This document shows positions 15,761-27,689 of a stretch of DNA of 64,000 nt, one piece after another. The DNA is from DASUPK01 sp963821705 (GTDB lineage Bacteria; Actinomycetota; Thermoleophilia; Solirubrobacterales; 70-9): contig CAWGEV010000007.1 of the NCBI GenBank assembly GCA_963821705.1, positions 740,042 to 804,041 of the forward strand. The letters are read 5' to 3'. The translations under genes were made by a program, and so were the position numbers. The stretch's first letter is position 1; each line of letters begins with the position of its first letter. A model generated the notes under the pieces. The model was not told where the DNA came from. It saw only the letters and a program-made list of their open reading frames with translations, and did not search any database.

Positions 15761-16098
15761 CAGTCGAGGTCCTTCCCGGTCCTGGCGGCGATGCGCTTCC
15801 GCTTGCCGTCGGCGCGCTCGACCTTCACCCGGGTCGGCTTGTTGTCGGCCGGATCGAGCAGCATCACGTTGGAGACGTGGATCGGCCCCTCCTTCTCGAT
15901 GATCCCGCCGACCTCGCCGCCCTTCTGCGCGTCCTTGACGGAGCGCGGGCGCTGGTGGCGCTTGATCATGTTGAGGCCCTCGACGAAGACGTAGCCCTTC
16001 TTGGGATTCGTGCGGATCACGCGGCCGCGCTTGCCGCGGTCCTTGCCGCCGATCACGATCACGTCGTCGTCCCTGCGGATTCGCATGGTCTTGCCCAT
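15760..16098 (-). CDS. rplX: 50S ribosomal protein L24
   Basis: This 112-residue KOW-domain assembly initiator has MRIRRDDDVIVIGGKDRGKRGRVIRT, then the conserved GLNMIKRHQRP and GGIIEKEGPIHVSNVMLLDP. The ATG at 16098 overlaps the rplN stop; the frame runs open further upstream but inside rplN and rpsQ. Confidence 0.96.
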   Translation of the reverse strand: MGKTMRIRRDDDVIVIGGKDRGKRGRVIRTNPKKGYVFVEGLNMIKRHQRPRSVKDAQKGGEVGGIIEKEGPIHVSNVMLLDPADNKPTRVKVERADGKRKRIAARTGKDLD

Positions 16099-16466
16099 CA
16101 GAGGACCTCCGGGGCCAGGGAGACGATTCGCATGAAGTTCCTCTCGCGCAGCTCGCGGGCGACCGGGCCGAAGATGCGGGTGCCGCGCGGCGCGCCGGTC
16201 GTGTCGATCAGGACCGCCGCGTTCTCGTCGAAGGCGATGTAGGTGCCGTCCCCGCGTCCGAGCTGCTTGCGCGTGCGGACGATGACCGCCTCGACGACCT
16301 CGCCCTTGCGGACACCGCCGTGCGGGGTGGCCTGCTTCACGGTCGCGGTGATCACGTCGCCGATCCGCGCATAGCGGCGATCGGACCCGCCCTTGACGCG
16401 GATGCAGAGGATCTCGCGCGCGCCGGAGTTGTCGGCGACCCTGAGTCTTGACTCCTGCTGAATCAC
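16098..16466 (-). CDS. rplN: 50S ribosomal protein L14
   Basis: This is a 122-residue protein of exactly standard length. It starts MIQQESRLRVADNSGAREI and has the L14 signature ENAAVLIDTTGAPRGTRIFGPVARELRE. Confidence 0.97.
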   Translation of the reverse strand: MIQQESRLRVADNSGAREILCIRVKGGSDRRYARIGDVITATVKQATPHGGVRKGEVVEAVIVRTRKQLGRGDGTYIAFDENAAVLIDTTGAPRGTRIFGPVARELRERNFMRIVSLAPEVL

Positions 16467-16468
16467 GG

Positions 16469-17185
16469 TTACTTCGCCTTCTCCACGATCTCGACCAGGC
16501 GCCAGCGCTTCGTCCGCGATAGCGGCCGGGTCTCGATGATTCGCACCAGGTCGCCCTCGCCCGCCTCGTTGCGGGCGTCGTGCGCGTGGAGGGTGCGCGA
16601 GCGGCGCACGATCTTCTCGTACTGAGGGTGGCGCCTCGCCACCTCGATCTGCACGGTGATCGTCTTGTCCGGCTTGCTGGAGACCACCCGGCCCTGTCTG
16701 GTCTTGCGGCCGGTGGGCTCGCGGTCGGCGGGCGGGGTGCCGGTGGCGGCCTCCTTTTTCGTGCGGCTCTTGGTGCGATATGAGGAGCGACGCGTCCCCG
16801 CCCGCTTGCGCTCCTCCGCGCGGGCGGCGGACCGCTCCTCGGGGCTCCGCTGCGGGCGCTCCTCCGCCGGCTGGCGGGACCGCTCCAGACGGCGGCGAGC
16901 CTTCCAGTCGAGGCCCTCCAGATCATCGGAAGCTTCCTCGGCGGCAGCTTCCTCGGCTTCGCCAACAGAAGAAGCCTCCTCGGGCGTCTCCTCCTCGGGC
17001 GCCTCATCCTCGGCCGGAGCCTCCTCCTCAGCAGGAGCCTCCTCGGCGGCCGGCTCCTCGGCAGGGGCCTCCTCAGCCTGAGCTTCCTCGGCCTGAGCTT
17101 CCTCGGCCTGGGGCTGCTCCTCGGCCGGAGCCTCCTCCGGAGCCTGCTCTTCGTTCTGCTGCTCGTTCTTCTCTTCGTCTGCCAT
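16469..17185 (-). CDS. rpsQ: 30S ribosomal protein S17 with about 155-residue N-terminal extension
   Basis: The S17 OB-fold is at about 157-238 (RQGRVVSSKPDKTITVQIE; HPQYEKIVRRS; GDLVRIIETRPLSRTKRWRLVEIVEK). Before it are about 155 extra residues. The first part, to about residue 88, is almost only Glu, Ala and Pro, with repeats of AEEAQAEEA and APAEE; the second is Arg/Glu-rich and basic (RRRLERSRQPAEERPQRSPEE). Usual S17 is about 85 residues. The ATG at 17185 overlaps the rpmC stop, supporting translation of the whole. An internal start nearer the core is possible but none has an obvious ribosome site. Confidence 0.9.
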   Translation of the reverse strand: MADEEKNEQQNEEQAPEEAPAEEQPQAEEAQAEEAQAEEAPAEEPAAEEAPAEEEAPAEDEAPEEETPEEASSVGEAEEAAAEEASDDLEGLDWKARRRLERSRQPAEERPQRSPEERSAARAEERKRAGTRRSSYRTKSRTKKEAATGTPPADREPTGRKTRQGRVVSSKPDKTITVQIEVARRHPQYEKIVRRSRTLHAHDARNEAGEGDLVRIIETRPLSRTKRWRLVEIVEKAK

Positions 17186-17393
17186 CAGGCCCTCAGCTCG
17201 TGTTCGAGATCGATCCCGCGCTCCTTCGCCACGGTCAGCAGCCGGGCGACGTCGCGGCGCACCGCGATGACGCGCGAGGTGTTCTCCAGCTCGCCGGTGG
17301 CGTGCTGGAGGCGCAGCGCGAACTGCTCCTCGCGCGTCTGCTTGATGCGCTCGACCAACTCTTCGTCCCTCAGGTTGTGGACCTCGGAGGCCT

Positions 17394-17397
<4 letters not shown>
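17185..17397 (-). CDS. rpmC: 50S ribosomal protein L29
   Basis: This 70-residue helical-hairpin protein at the exit tunnel has MKASEVHNLRDEELVERIKQTREEQFALRLQHATGELENTSR, which is diagnostic. It overlaps rplP by 4 bp and rpsQ by one base. Confidence 0.96.
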
Positions 17398-17816
<419 letters not shown>

Positions 17817-17818
17817 GG

Positions 17819-18490
<672 letters not shown>

Positions 18491-18498
18491 GCTGTTCC

Positions 18499-19134
18499 TC
18501 AGTCCTCCGGTGTCAGCGCCACGGCGATGTGGCTGGTTCGCTTGTTGATCCGCGTGGCGCGGCCGAGCGCGCGCGGCCGGTAGCGGCGCAGCGTCGGTCC
18601 CTCGTCCACGTGGATGTCCTTGATGAAGAGGTCGTCGGCGACCAGGTCGTGGTTCGCCTCCGCGTTGGCGGCGGCCGACTCGATCAGCTTGCGGATGTCC
18701 TGGGCGGCGCTCCGCGTGGAGAAGCGCAGCAGCGGCAGCGCGTCCTCGATCGGAAGGCCGCGCACCTGGTCGGCGACCAGGCGTGCCTTGCGGGGCGCGA
18801 CCCGGACGAAGCGGGCGCTGGCGTTGACCACCGGCCGCTCGGGCGCCTCTTTCTTGGCCGGAGCCTTCTTCGCGGCCGGCTTCCGCGCCGGAGCCTTGGC
18901 CTTGGTCTCGGCCTTCGGCTTCGCGGCTGGCTTCTTGGCGGCGGGCTTCCTCGCGGGCGCCTTGGCTGCCGTGCTGCTGCCCTTCGTCGCAGTCTCCTTG
19001 GGCTTCGGCTTCGCCGGCGGCTTCTTCGCGCCCGAGCTTGAGCCCGAGCTGGAGGCGGGCTTCTTCGCCGCCGGCTTCTTCGCCGGCGCCTTCTTCTCGG
19101 CGTCCTTCTTCTCGGTGTTCTTCTCGTCAGCCAT
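18499..19134 (-). CDS. rplV: 50S ribosomal protein L22 with histone-like N-terminal extension
   Basis: The L22 domain occupies about 101-211 (ASARFVRVAPRKARLVADQVRG; RRYRPRALGRATRINKRTSHI). The preceding 100 residues are almost entirely Lys, Ala and Pro with repeated AKKPAAKK/APARKPAAKK units, resembling histone H1/HupB-type tails, plus a Ser/Gly patch. The extension is highly basic, the opposite of the acidic extensions on S17 and L5. The ATG at 19134 lies 3 bp after rpsS, so it is co-translated with the operon. Confidence 0.93.
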   Translation of the reverse strand: MADEKNTEKKDAEKKAPAKKPAAKKPASSSGSSSGAKKPPAKPKPKETATKGSSTAAKAPARKPAAKKPAAKPKAETKAKAPARKPAAKKAPAKKEAPERPVVNASARFVRVAPRKARLVADQVRGLPIEDALPLLRFSTRSAAQDIRKLIESAAANAEANHDLVADDLFIKDIHVDEGPTLRRYRPRALGRATRINKRTSHIAVALTPED

Positions 19135-19137
19135 CGC

Positions 19138-19419
19138 TTAATCCCGCTCGCTCGCCGAGCCGGCGCCCGAGTGGGCGCGGAAGGTCCGGGTCGGGGCGAA
19201 CTCGCCGAGCTTGTGCCCCACCATCGACTCCGAGATGTAGACCGGCACGTGCTTGCGGCCATCGTGGACGGCGATCGTGTGGCCGACCATCTCGGGGAAG
19301 ATGGTCGACTGGCGCGACCAGGTCTTCAGCATCTGCTTCTGGCCCGACTCGTTCATGGCGTTGACGCGCTTCATCAGCCGCTCCTCCGCCCACGGGCCCT
19401 TTTTCGTCGAGCGTCCCAT
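19138..19419 (-). CDS. rpsS: 30S ribosomal protein S19
   Basis: This 93-residue head protein starts MGRSTKKGPWAEERLMKRVN, with TWSRQSTIFPEMVGHTIAVHDGRKHVPVYI. The ATG at 19419 begins the conserved sequence. The gap to rplB upstream (165 bp) is unusually long for this operon. Confidence 0.97.
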   Translation of the reverse strand: MGRSTKKGPWAEERLMKRVNAMNESGQKQMLKTWSRQSTIFPEMVGHTIAVHDGRKHVPVYISESMVGHKLGEFAPTRTFRAHSGAGSASERD

Positions 19420-19455
19420 TAGATGACCGTCTTCCTGGCCTCGTGCGCCTGGGGG

Positions 19456-19549
19456 CGGCGATGGCCGAGCAGATCGTTTGACGCAGGGCGCAGCCCTTGC
19501 TCGCGACAAGGGCAAGCCCGAGGAGAACGAGATGCGACGGCCATCGCCG
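19456..19549. repeat. structured spacer element between rplB and rpsS
   Basis: CGGCGATGGCC (19456-19466) and GGCCATCGCCG (19539-19549) are perfect 11-bp inverted repeats. Between them a second hairpin, GCCCTTG and CAAGGGC with loop CTCGCGA, is visible. The arms resemble the GATGGCGAAGCC unit of the repeats at 9261 and 27690, so this may be a diverged member. It fills most of the 165-bp gap. Confidence 0.5.
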
Positions 19550-19584
19550 TCAACCAAGTGTGCGTGGTCGGGGAGGCGGTCATC

Positions 19585-20424
19585 TCACTTCCTCTTCCCT
19601 CGGCGGCGCCCGCGCACGATCAGGGCATCGGAGCGCTTGCCCTTCTTGCGCGTCCTGTAGCCCAGCGTCGGCTTGCCCCACGGCGTCACGGGGTGGCCGC
19701 CGGGCGTGTGATGCGCCTCGCCGCCGCCGTGCGGGTGGTCGACCGGGTTCATGGCGACGCCGCGGGTCTGCGGGCGCTTGCCCTTGTGCCGGTTGCGGCC
19801 CGCCTTGCCGATCTTCACGTTCTGGTGCTCGGCGTTGGACAAGGTCCCGACGGTCGCGCGGCACTCCCCGCGGACCATGCGCACCTCAGAGGACGGCAGG
19901 CGGAGGCTCACCATCGCGCCCTCCTTGGCGACCACCTGGATCGCGGTACCCGCCGAGCGGCCGAGCTTGCCTCCCTGGCCGGGGATCAGCTCGACGTTGT
20001 GGACGACGGTGCCGGTCGGGATGCGGGCCAGCGGCAGGGAATTGCCCGGCGCGATGTCCGCACCCTCACCGGAGACGATCTCCGCGCCCATCCGGAGGCC
20101 CTGCGGCGCCAGGATGTAGCGCTTCTCACCGTCGGCGTAGTTGAGCAGCGCGATGCTGGCCGACCGGTTCGGGTCGTACTCGATGGAGGCGACCTTGGCG
20201 GGAACCCCGTCCTTGGTGCGCTTGAAGTCGATCTGGCGGTAGCGGCGCTTGGCTCCGCCGCCGCGATGGCGGGCCGTGACGCGGCCCTTCGAGTTGCGGC
20301 CGCCGGTGGAGTTCTTGCCCTTGGTGAGGCCCTTGTTCGGCTCTGCGCCCGTGAGCTCCTCGCGCACCGGATAGGTGCCGAAGCGCCGGCCGGGGCTGGT
20401 GGGTCGCGTCTTGCGATTGGCCAT
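19585..20424 (-). CDS. rplB: 50S ribosomal protein L2
   Basis: This 279-residue protein supports the peptidyl transferase centre. KGKNSTGGRNSKGRVTARHRGGGAKRRYRQIDFKR and the C-terminal RGVAMNPVDHPHGGGEAHH (with the important histidine) are invariant landmarks. Length is standard. Confidence 0.98.
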   Translation of the reverse strand: MANRKTRPTSPGRRFGTYPVREELTGAEPNKGLTKGKNSTGGRNSKGRVTARHRGGGAKRRYRQIDFKRTKDGVPAKVASIEYDPNRSASIALLNYADGEKRYILAPQGLRMGAEIVSGEGADIAPGNSLPLARIPTGTVVHNVELIPGQGGKLGRSAGTAIQVVAKEGAMVSLRLPSSEVRMVRGECRATVGTLSNAEHQNVKIGKAGRNRHKGKRPQTRGVAMNPVDHPHGGGEAHHTPGGHPVTPWGKPTLGYRTRKKGKRSDALIVRGRRRGKRK

Positions 20425-20431
20425 GGCTAGA

Positions 20432-20731
20432 TCAACCCTCCACCGCCGCGCCCTCGAACAGCTCGATCCGCTCGCCGGGGGCGAGCTGCACGACGGCCTT
20501 CTTCCAGGAGCGCGAGCGCCCCGAATGGAGTCCGCGCCGCTTGGGCTTGGACTTCACCTTGGAGGTGCGGACGGCCTTGACGTTGACGTCGAAGATCTCC
20601 TCGACCGCGTGCGCGATCTGGAGCTTGTGGGCCCGCTCGTGGACCCGGAACGTGTACTTGCCCTCGCCCATCAGGGCGTAGCTCTTCTCCGAGACGACGG
20701 GCCGGATGATCACCTGGCGGGGATCCATCAC
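20432..20731 (-). CDS. rplW: 50S ribosomal protein L23
   Basis: This 99-residue exit-tunnel protein has DPRQVIIRPVVSEKSYALMGEGKYTFRVH and IEEIFDVNVKAVRTSKVKSKPKRRG. It overlaps rplD by 4 bp. Confidence 0.96.
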   Translation of the reverse strand: MMDPRQVIIRPVVSEKSYALMGEGKYTFRVHERAHKLQIAHAVEEIFDVNVKAVRTSKVKSKPKRRGLHSGRSRSWKKAVVQLAPGERIELFEGAAVEG

Positions 20732-21468
20732 TCACCCCTCACTTCGCCGCTCTTCGCTCGCGGCTTCGCATCCGATGATGGGCGCTCGCTTGAGCGGCTC
20801 GCGGCCCGTCCCTTCAGCTCCTCGAGTGCAGCCTGGGTGACGACGAGGGAGGTGGCGCCGACCACATCGGCGACTCCCGCCGCGCTCGCCTGGGCCACGC
20901 TGACCCCCTCGATGTTGCGGAAGCTCTTCGCCACGGCCTCCTCCTCGGAGCCGATCACGATGAGCGTCGGGGCTCCGGCGCCCCACTTCTTCAGGGCGTC
21001 CGCGGCCTGCTTCGTCGCGGGCTCGCTGAAGGTGGAGCCGTCGAGGACCGCGACGCTGCCGCGCTCGGCGTGCACGGTGAGGGCCGCCCGCAGCGCCTTC
21101 CGGCGCGCCTTGCGGTTGACCTTCACGGTGTAGCTGCGCGGCTTGGGGCCGAAGGCGGCGCCTCCGCCGTAGCGATGCGGGACGCTCAGGGCCCCGACAC
21201 GGGCGCGGCCGGTGCCCTTCTGGCGCCAGGCCTTGGCTGTGGTCATGGAGACCTCGCCGCGGGTCAGGCTCGAATGGGTGCCCCGGCGGCGCGCGGCCAG
21301 GTCAGCGCGGGCGGCCTCGTGCACGAGCGCCTCGTGGAAGGGCTCGCTGAAGATCTCCTTCGGCAGGTCGGACTTGGCCTGCTTGCCGAGGGTCGTCGCC
21401 TTGATCGCCGCCGATGACTTCGGCGCGGCCTTCTCGGCCGCCTGCGTCTTCTCGGCGGCGTCAGCCAT
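20728..21468 (-). CDS. rplD: 50S ribosomal protein L4
   Basis: This 246-residue protein has the tunnel loop LAARRRGTHSSLTRGEVSMTTAKAWRQKGTGRARVG and GGAAFGPKPRSYTVKVNRKARRKALR. About 30 extra Ala/Lys residues precede the domain, and the C-terminus has a short Ser/Lys tail. L4 represses the S10 operon in E. coli. It overlaps rplC by 8 bp. Confidence 0.96.
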   Translation of the reverse strand: MADAAEKTQAAEKAAPKSSAAIKATTLGKQAKSDLPKEIFSEPFHEALVHEAARADLAARRRGTHSSLTRGEVSMTTAKAWRQKGTGRARVGALSVPHRYGGGAAFGPKPRSYTVKVNRKARRKALRAALTVHAERGSVAVLDGSTFSEPATKQAADALKKWGAGAPTLIVIGSEEEAVAKSFRNIEGVSVAQASAAGVADVVGATSLVVTQAALEELKGRAASRSSERPSSDAKPRAKSGEVRGE

Positions 21469-22144
21469 CGCTCCGGACCTCCACGGTGGCGTTCTTGCCC
21501 CCCGGGACCGAACCCCGGATCAAGAGCAGGTTGCGCTCCGCGTCGACCTCGACCACATGGGCGCCTCGCTGGGTGACGCGCCGCGAGCCCATCTGGCCCG
21601 GCATCCGCATGCCCTTGAAGACGCGGGCGGGGTCGGCGCTGGCCCCGATCGAGCCCGGCGCGCGAACGTTGTGGGAGCCATGGGACTCGGGTCCCCGGCT
21701 GAAGTTGTGCCGCTTGATCGTGCCCTGGAAGCCCTTGCCGACCGAGACCGCGGAGACCTTCACCCGCTGCCCGGGCTCGAAGCTGGTCACGGTGACCTCA
21801 TCGCCGACCTTGACCTCGGAGGAGCCCTCCGCCGATTCCTTCTCGCCCTCGGCGCCCTCGCCCTCCGGAGCAGCACTGCCGCCGACCTCGGCATCCCGGA
21901 ACTCCACCAGGGTCTTCATGCCGGCGGCGCCGGCCTTCTTCAGATGACCGGCCTCGGCCTTGGTCATCCGCTCGGCGTCCATCGGGAGGGCGGCGAGCTG
22001 GACGGCGTCGTAGCCATCGCGGTCCGCCCGCCGGATCGCGGTGACCTTGTTCGGCTCCGCCTCGATCACGGTCACGGGAACGGAGGTGCCATCCTCGAGG
22101 AAGACGCGGGTCATGCCGAGCTTCTTGCCGACGATCGCGCTCAT
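21461..22144 (-). CDS. rplC: 50S ribosomal protein L3 with acidic insertion
   Basis: This 227-residue protein starts MSAIVGKKLGMTRVFLEDGTSVPVTVIE. The loop FSRGPESHGSHNVRAPGSIGASADPARVFKGMRMPGQMG reaches the peptidyl transferase centre. Around residues 80-105 there is an extra Glu/Gly/Ser-rich acidic stretch (AAPEGEGAEGEKESAEGSSE) not in the usual protein. Confidence 0.96.
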   Translation of the reverse strand: MSAIVGKKLGMTRVFLEDGTSVPVTVIEAEPNKVTAIRRADRDGYDAVQLAALPMDAERMTKAEAGHLKKAGAAGMKTLVEFRDAEVGGSAAPEGEGAEGEKESAEGSSEVKVGDEVTVTSFEPGQRVKVSAVSVGKGFQGTIKRHNFSRGPESHGSHNVRAPGSIGASADPARVFKGMRMPGQMGSRRVTQRGAHVVEVDAERNLLLIRGSVPGGKNATVEVRSDG

Positions 22145-22146
22145 GA

Positions 22147-22467
22147 TCAGAGCCGGATCTCCACGTCGACGCCCGCCGGCAGCGTCTCCATGCGCTGCAG
22201 CTCGTCGACCGTCTTCGGGGTCGGCTGGTGGATGTCGATCAGCCGCTTGTGGGTGCGGATCTCGAAGTGCTCCCGGGAGTCCTTGTCCTTGAAGGGGGAG
22301 CGGATCACGCAGTAGACGTGCTTGTCCGTCGGCAGCGGGATGGGGCCGGCGACCGTCGCGCCGGTGCGCTCAGCGGTCCCGACGATCTCCTGGGCAGCCC
22401 GGTCTATGGCGTCGTGGTCATACGCCTTGAGCCGGATCCTGATCTTTCCCGATGTGAGTGAAGCCAC
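22147..22467 (-). CDS. rpsJ: 30S ribosomal protein S10 (NusE)
   Basis: This 106-residue protein is also an antitermination factor. KIRIRLKAYDHDAIDRAAQEIV and the C-terminal RLIDIHQPTPKTVDELQRMETLPAGVDVEIRL are diagnostic. The start is GTG at 22467; no ATG is available in frame, and the ribosome site is weak. It opens the S10 operon downstream of the tuf terminator. Confidence 0.95.
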   Translation of the reverse strand: MASLTSGKIRIRLKAYDHDAIDRAAQEIVGTAERTGATVAGPIPLPTDKHVYCVIRSPFKDKDSREHFEIRTHKRLIDIHQPTPKTVDELQRMETLPAGVDVEIRL

Positions 22468-22493
22468 TTTCTGTTACTGGTCTTTCGCGTAGA

Positions 22494-22527
22494 TAGGGCG
22501 CCGCCCCCTGGAAATAGGGCCGCGCCC
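22494..22527 (-). promoter_or_regulatory. tandem hairpins in S10 operon leader
   Basis: Two adjacent near-copies of ATAGGGC(G)CCGC-type sequence (22493-22511 and 22514-22531) each fold: GGGC/GCCC in the first, AGGGC/GCCCT with a 3-base loop in the second. They lie 27-60 bp upstream of the rpsJ GTG, where an autoregulatory leader would be. Their role is inferred from position only. Confidence 0.4.
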
Positions 22528-22584
22528 TGGGTCGTATGTCTTTGCAGTTGTCCTGGCCCTTAGCCCGTGTGGGAGGGCCTCACC

Positions 22585-22610
22585 AAAGACGGGCCCCGAG
22601 GGGGCCCGTC
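22585..22610 (-). terminator. terminator after tuf
   Basis: On the minus strand GACGGGCCCC and GGGGCCCGTC form a perfect 10-bp stem with a CTC loop, followed by TTTGG. It starts 7 bp beyond the tuf stop. It separates fusA-tuf from the S10 operon. Confidence 0.78.
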
Positions 22611-22616
22611 GAACAG

Positions 22617-23801
<1,185 letters not shown>

Positions 23802-23865
23802 CTCGCTCCTTTAAGTGGTCTGTTTGCGTCTCTAAATGGTTAGTGGGCGAACCTGGGGAATATAG

Positions 23866-25980
<2,115 letters not shown>

Positions 25981-26045
25981 GATCCTCTGGTCGGTACTGG
26001 CGTGGGCTGGATGAGGAACGGCTAGTCTGAGTCCGGTATTAGCGC

Positions 26046-26068
26046 AGAAAAAAGGCCCTTGCGGGCCC
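26046..26068 (-). terminator. terminator or attenuator in fusA leader
   Basis: On the minus strand GGCCC-GCAA-GGGCC is followed directly by TTTTTT. It lies 66-88 bp upstream of the fusA ATG. No gene ends nearby on this strand (rpsG ends at 26782), so premature termination in the fusA leader is the likely role. The C(GCAA)G tetraloop is a known stabilising loop. Confidence 0.65.
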
Positions 26069-26174
26069 GAGCGCAGAGCGTCTCTTCGACCCGAACTTCT
26101 CCTATGTCGCGCCGTTCTTCATCGAAACGGTTAACGCACACGAGGGCCTCTGGGGCACCCCGGAGCGACGCACG

Positions 26175-26202
26175 ATGATAGCAGCGGTCTGATGGCCCCC
26201 AA
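26175..26202 (-). promoter_or_regulatory. candidate fusA promoter
   Basis: On the minus strand TTGGGG and TATCAT are separated by 16 bp. The -10 box is good, the -35 half-matching. Transcription would start near 26167, giving a leader of about 187 nt containing the hairpin at 26046-26068. Confidence 0.4.
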
Positions 26203-26241
26203 GCAGGGAACAGGCACGAAATCGGGGCTGCAGACGGAGTC

Positions 26242-26781
26242 ATGAGGAATCGCCCCCGGACCGAGACCCTGATGATCTTCGCCTGCGCGGCCGCGGCCGC
26301 CATGCTCGGGGTCTCGCAGTTCACGGACATCTTCCGCCTGACGCCGCCGGGCGGCGAGGCCCTGCAGGCGATCAGCGCCTCCGACCAGCACGGCTACGCG
26401 ACGCTCGTCCTCGCCGTATTCGCGCTGGTGCTGCTCGTCGTCGCGATGGCGGCGCGCGGCACCCAGCTCGGCCAGGTGGCGGCGGTGGCGATCGCCGTCT
26501 GCGGGCTGGTCGCCCTGCTGATCTTCCTGATCAGCGATCTGCCGAAGGTGAACAACGTCGGCACGCTCAACGACCCGCGCCAGTCGTTCATCGACGCGGA
26601 GGCGAAGCCGGTCGCCGGCTTCTGGCTCGAGCTCGTCGGAGCGCTCGCGCTCACGGTGTGCGGCGCGGCACTCGCCACGATGAAGCCCGACGAGACCGCT
26701 GCCACGGGCGAACCGCATGGCGGCCGCTCGCACGACAGCGGCGTGGCGGAGGCGGCCACCAGCCGCCTCCGCGGTGACTAA
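26242..26781 (+). CDS. hypothetical four-helix membrane protein
   Basis: This 179-residue protein has four hydrophobic segments: about 10-28, 52-71, 76-96 and 126-145. The two short loops between helices and the polar C-terminal 35 residues look cytoplasmic or exposed. I recognise no family. Its stop codon abuts the rpsG stop with no base between, so the two genes converge end to end. It separates rpsL-rpsG from fusA-tuf. Confidence 0.7.
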   Translation: MRNRPRTETLMIFACAAAAAMLGVSQFTDIFRLTPPGGEALQAISASDQHGYATLVLAVFALVLLVVAMAARGTQLGQVAAVAIAVCGLVALLIFLISDLPKVNNVGTLNDPRQSFIDAEAKPVAGFWLELVGALALTVCGAALATMKPDETAATGEPHGGRSHDSGVAEAATSRLRGD

Positions 26782-27252
26782 CTACCAGCGATAGTGCGCG
26801 AAGGCCTTGTTCGCCTGGGCCATGCGGTAGATGTCGTCCTTCCGCTTCCAGGCGTTGCCCTGCTGCTTCGACGCGTCGAGGATCTCGTTGGCGAGACGCT
26901 CGGCCATCGACTTCTCGCCCCGCGCCCTGGCGAACTCCACCAGCCAGCGGACCGCCAGGGTGCGCGCGCGGCGCGCCGGCACCTCGACGGGCACCTGGTA
27001 AGTCGCACCCCCCACTCGGCGTGAGCGGACCTCGAGCACAGGGGTGAGCTGCTTGATCGAGTTCTCGAGCTCCTCGACCGGGTTGTTCCCGGTCCGCTCG
27101 CCGACGAGGGCGAGAGCGTCGTAGGTGATTTGCTCGGCGACCGACTTCTTGCCGTGGCTCATCACCTTGTTGATCAGCTGCTGGACGAGGCGGCTCCTGT
27201 AGACGGAGTCCGGCTCGAGCAGGCGGATCGTCGCCTGATTGCGTCGCGGCAT
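26782..27252 (-). CDS. rpsG: 30S ribosomal protein S7
   Basis: This 156-residue head assembly initiator starts MPRRNQATIRLLEPDSVYRSRLVQQLINKVMSHGKKSVAEQI. GGATYQVPVEVPARRARTLAVRWLVEFAR is the signature region. It is adjacent to rpsL without spacer. Confidence 0.97.
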   Translation of the reverse strand: MPRRNQATIRLLEPDSVYRSRLVQQLINKVMSHGKKSVAEQITYDALALVGERTGNNPVEELENSIKQLTPVLEVRSRRVGGATYQVPVEVPARRARTLAVRWLVEFARARGEKSMAERLANEILDASKQQGNAWKRKDDIYRMAQANKAFAHYRW

Positions 27253-27648
27253 CTAGGAGGCCTTGACGCCGTAGAGCGAACGGCCCTGCTTGCGGTCGGA
27301 CACCCCGGCCGCATCGAGAGCGCCGCGGACGACCTTGTAGCGGACGCCAGGGAGATCCTTGACGCGCCCGCCGCGGACCAAGACGACCGAGTGCTCCTGA
27401 AGGTTGTGGCCCTCGCCCGGGATGTAGCTGGTCACCTCCAGCCCGTTGGTGAGACGGACTCTGGCGATCTTCCGAAGGGCCGAGTTCGGCTTCTTCGGCG
27501 TCACCGTGGCGACGCGGGTGCAGACGCCGCGTCGCTGCGGAGCGGCGACCCGCTTCTTGCGGCCCTGGCCCGACTTCAGGCCCGGCGTCGACATCTTCTT
27601 CTTCTTGTGGGTTCGCCCCTTGCGGACGAGCTGATTGGTGTTCGGCAC
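27253..27648 (-). CDS. rpsL: 30S ribosomal protein S12
   Basis: This 131-residue decoding-site protein starts at GTG 27648 (MPNTNQLVRKGR); the frame is open upstream, but that stretch is repeat sequence. Both lysines whose mutation gives streptomycin resistance are wild type, in VTPKKPNSALRK and GGRVKDLPGVRYK. This is known of the family and predicts a sensitive form. Confidence 0.96.
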   Translation of the reverse strand: MPNTNQLVRKGRTHKKKKMSTPGLKSGQGRKKRVAAPQRRGVCTRVATVTPKKPNSALRKIARVRLTNGLEVTSYIPGEGHNLQEHSVVLVRGGRVKDLPGVRYKVVRGALDAAGVSDRKQGRSLYGVKAS

Positions 27649-27689
27649 GGCGGTGCATGGTAGCGACCGCAAGCTCGCTCCACCTCGGA

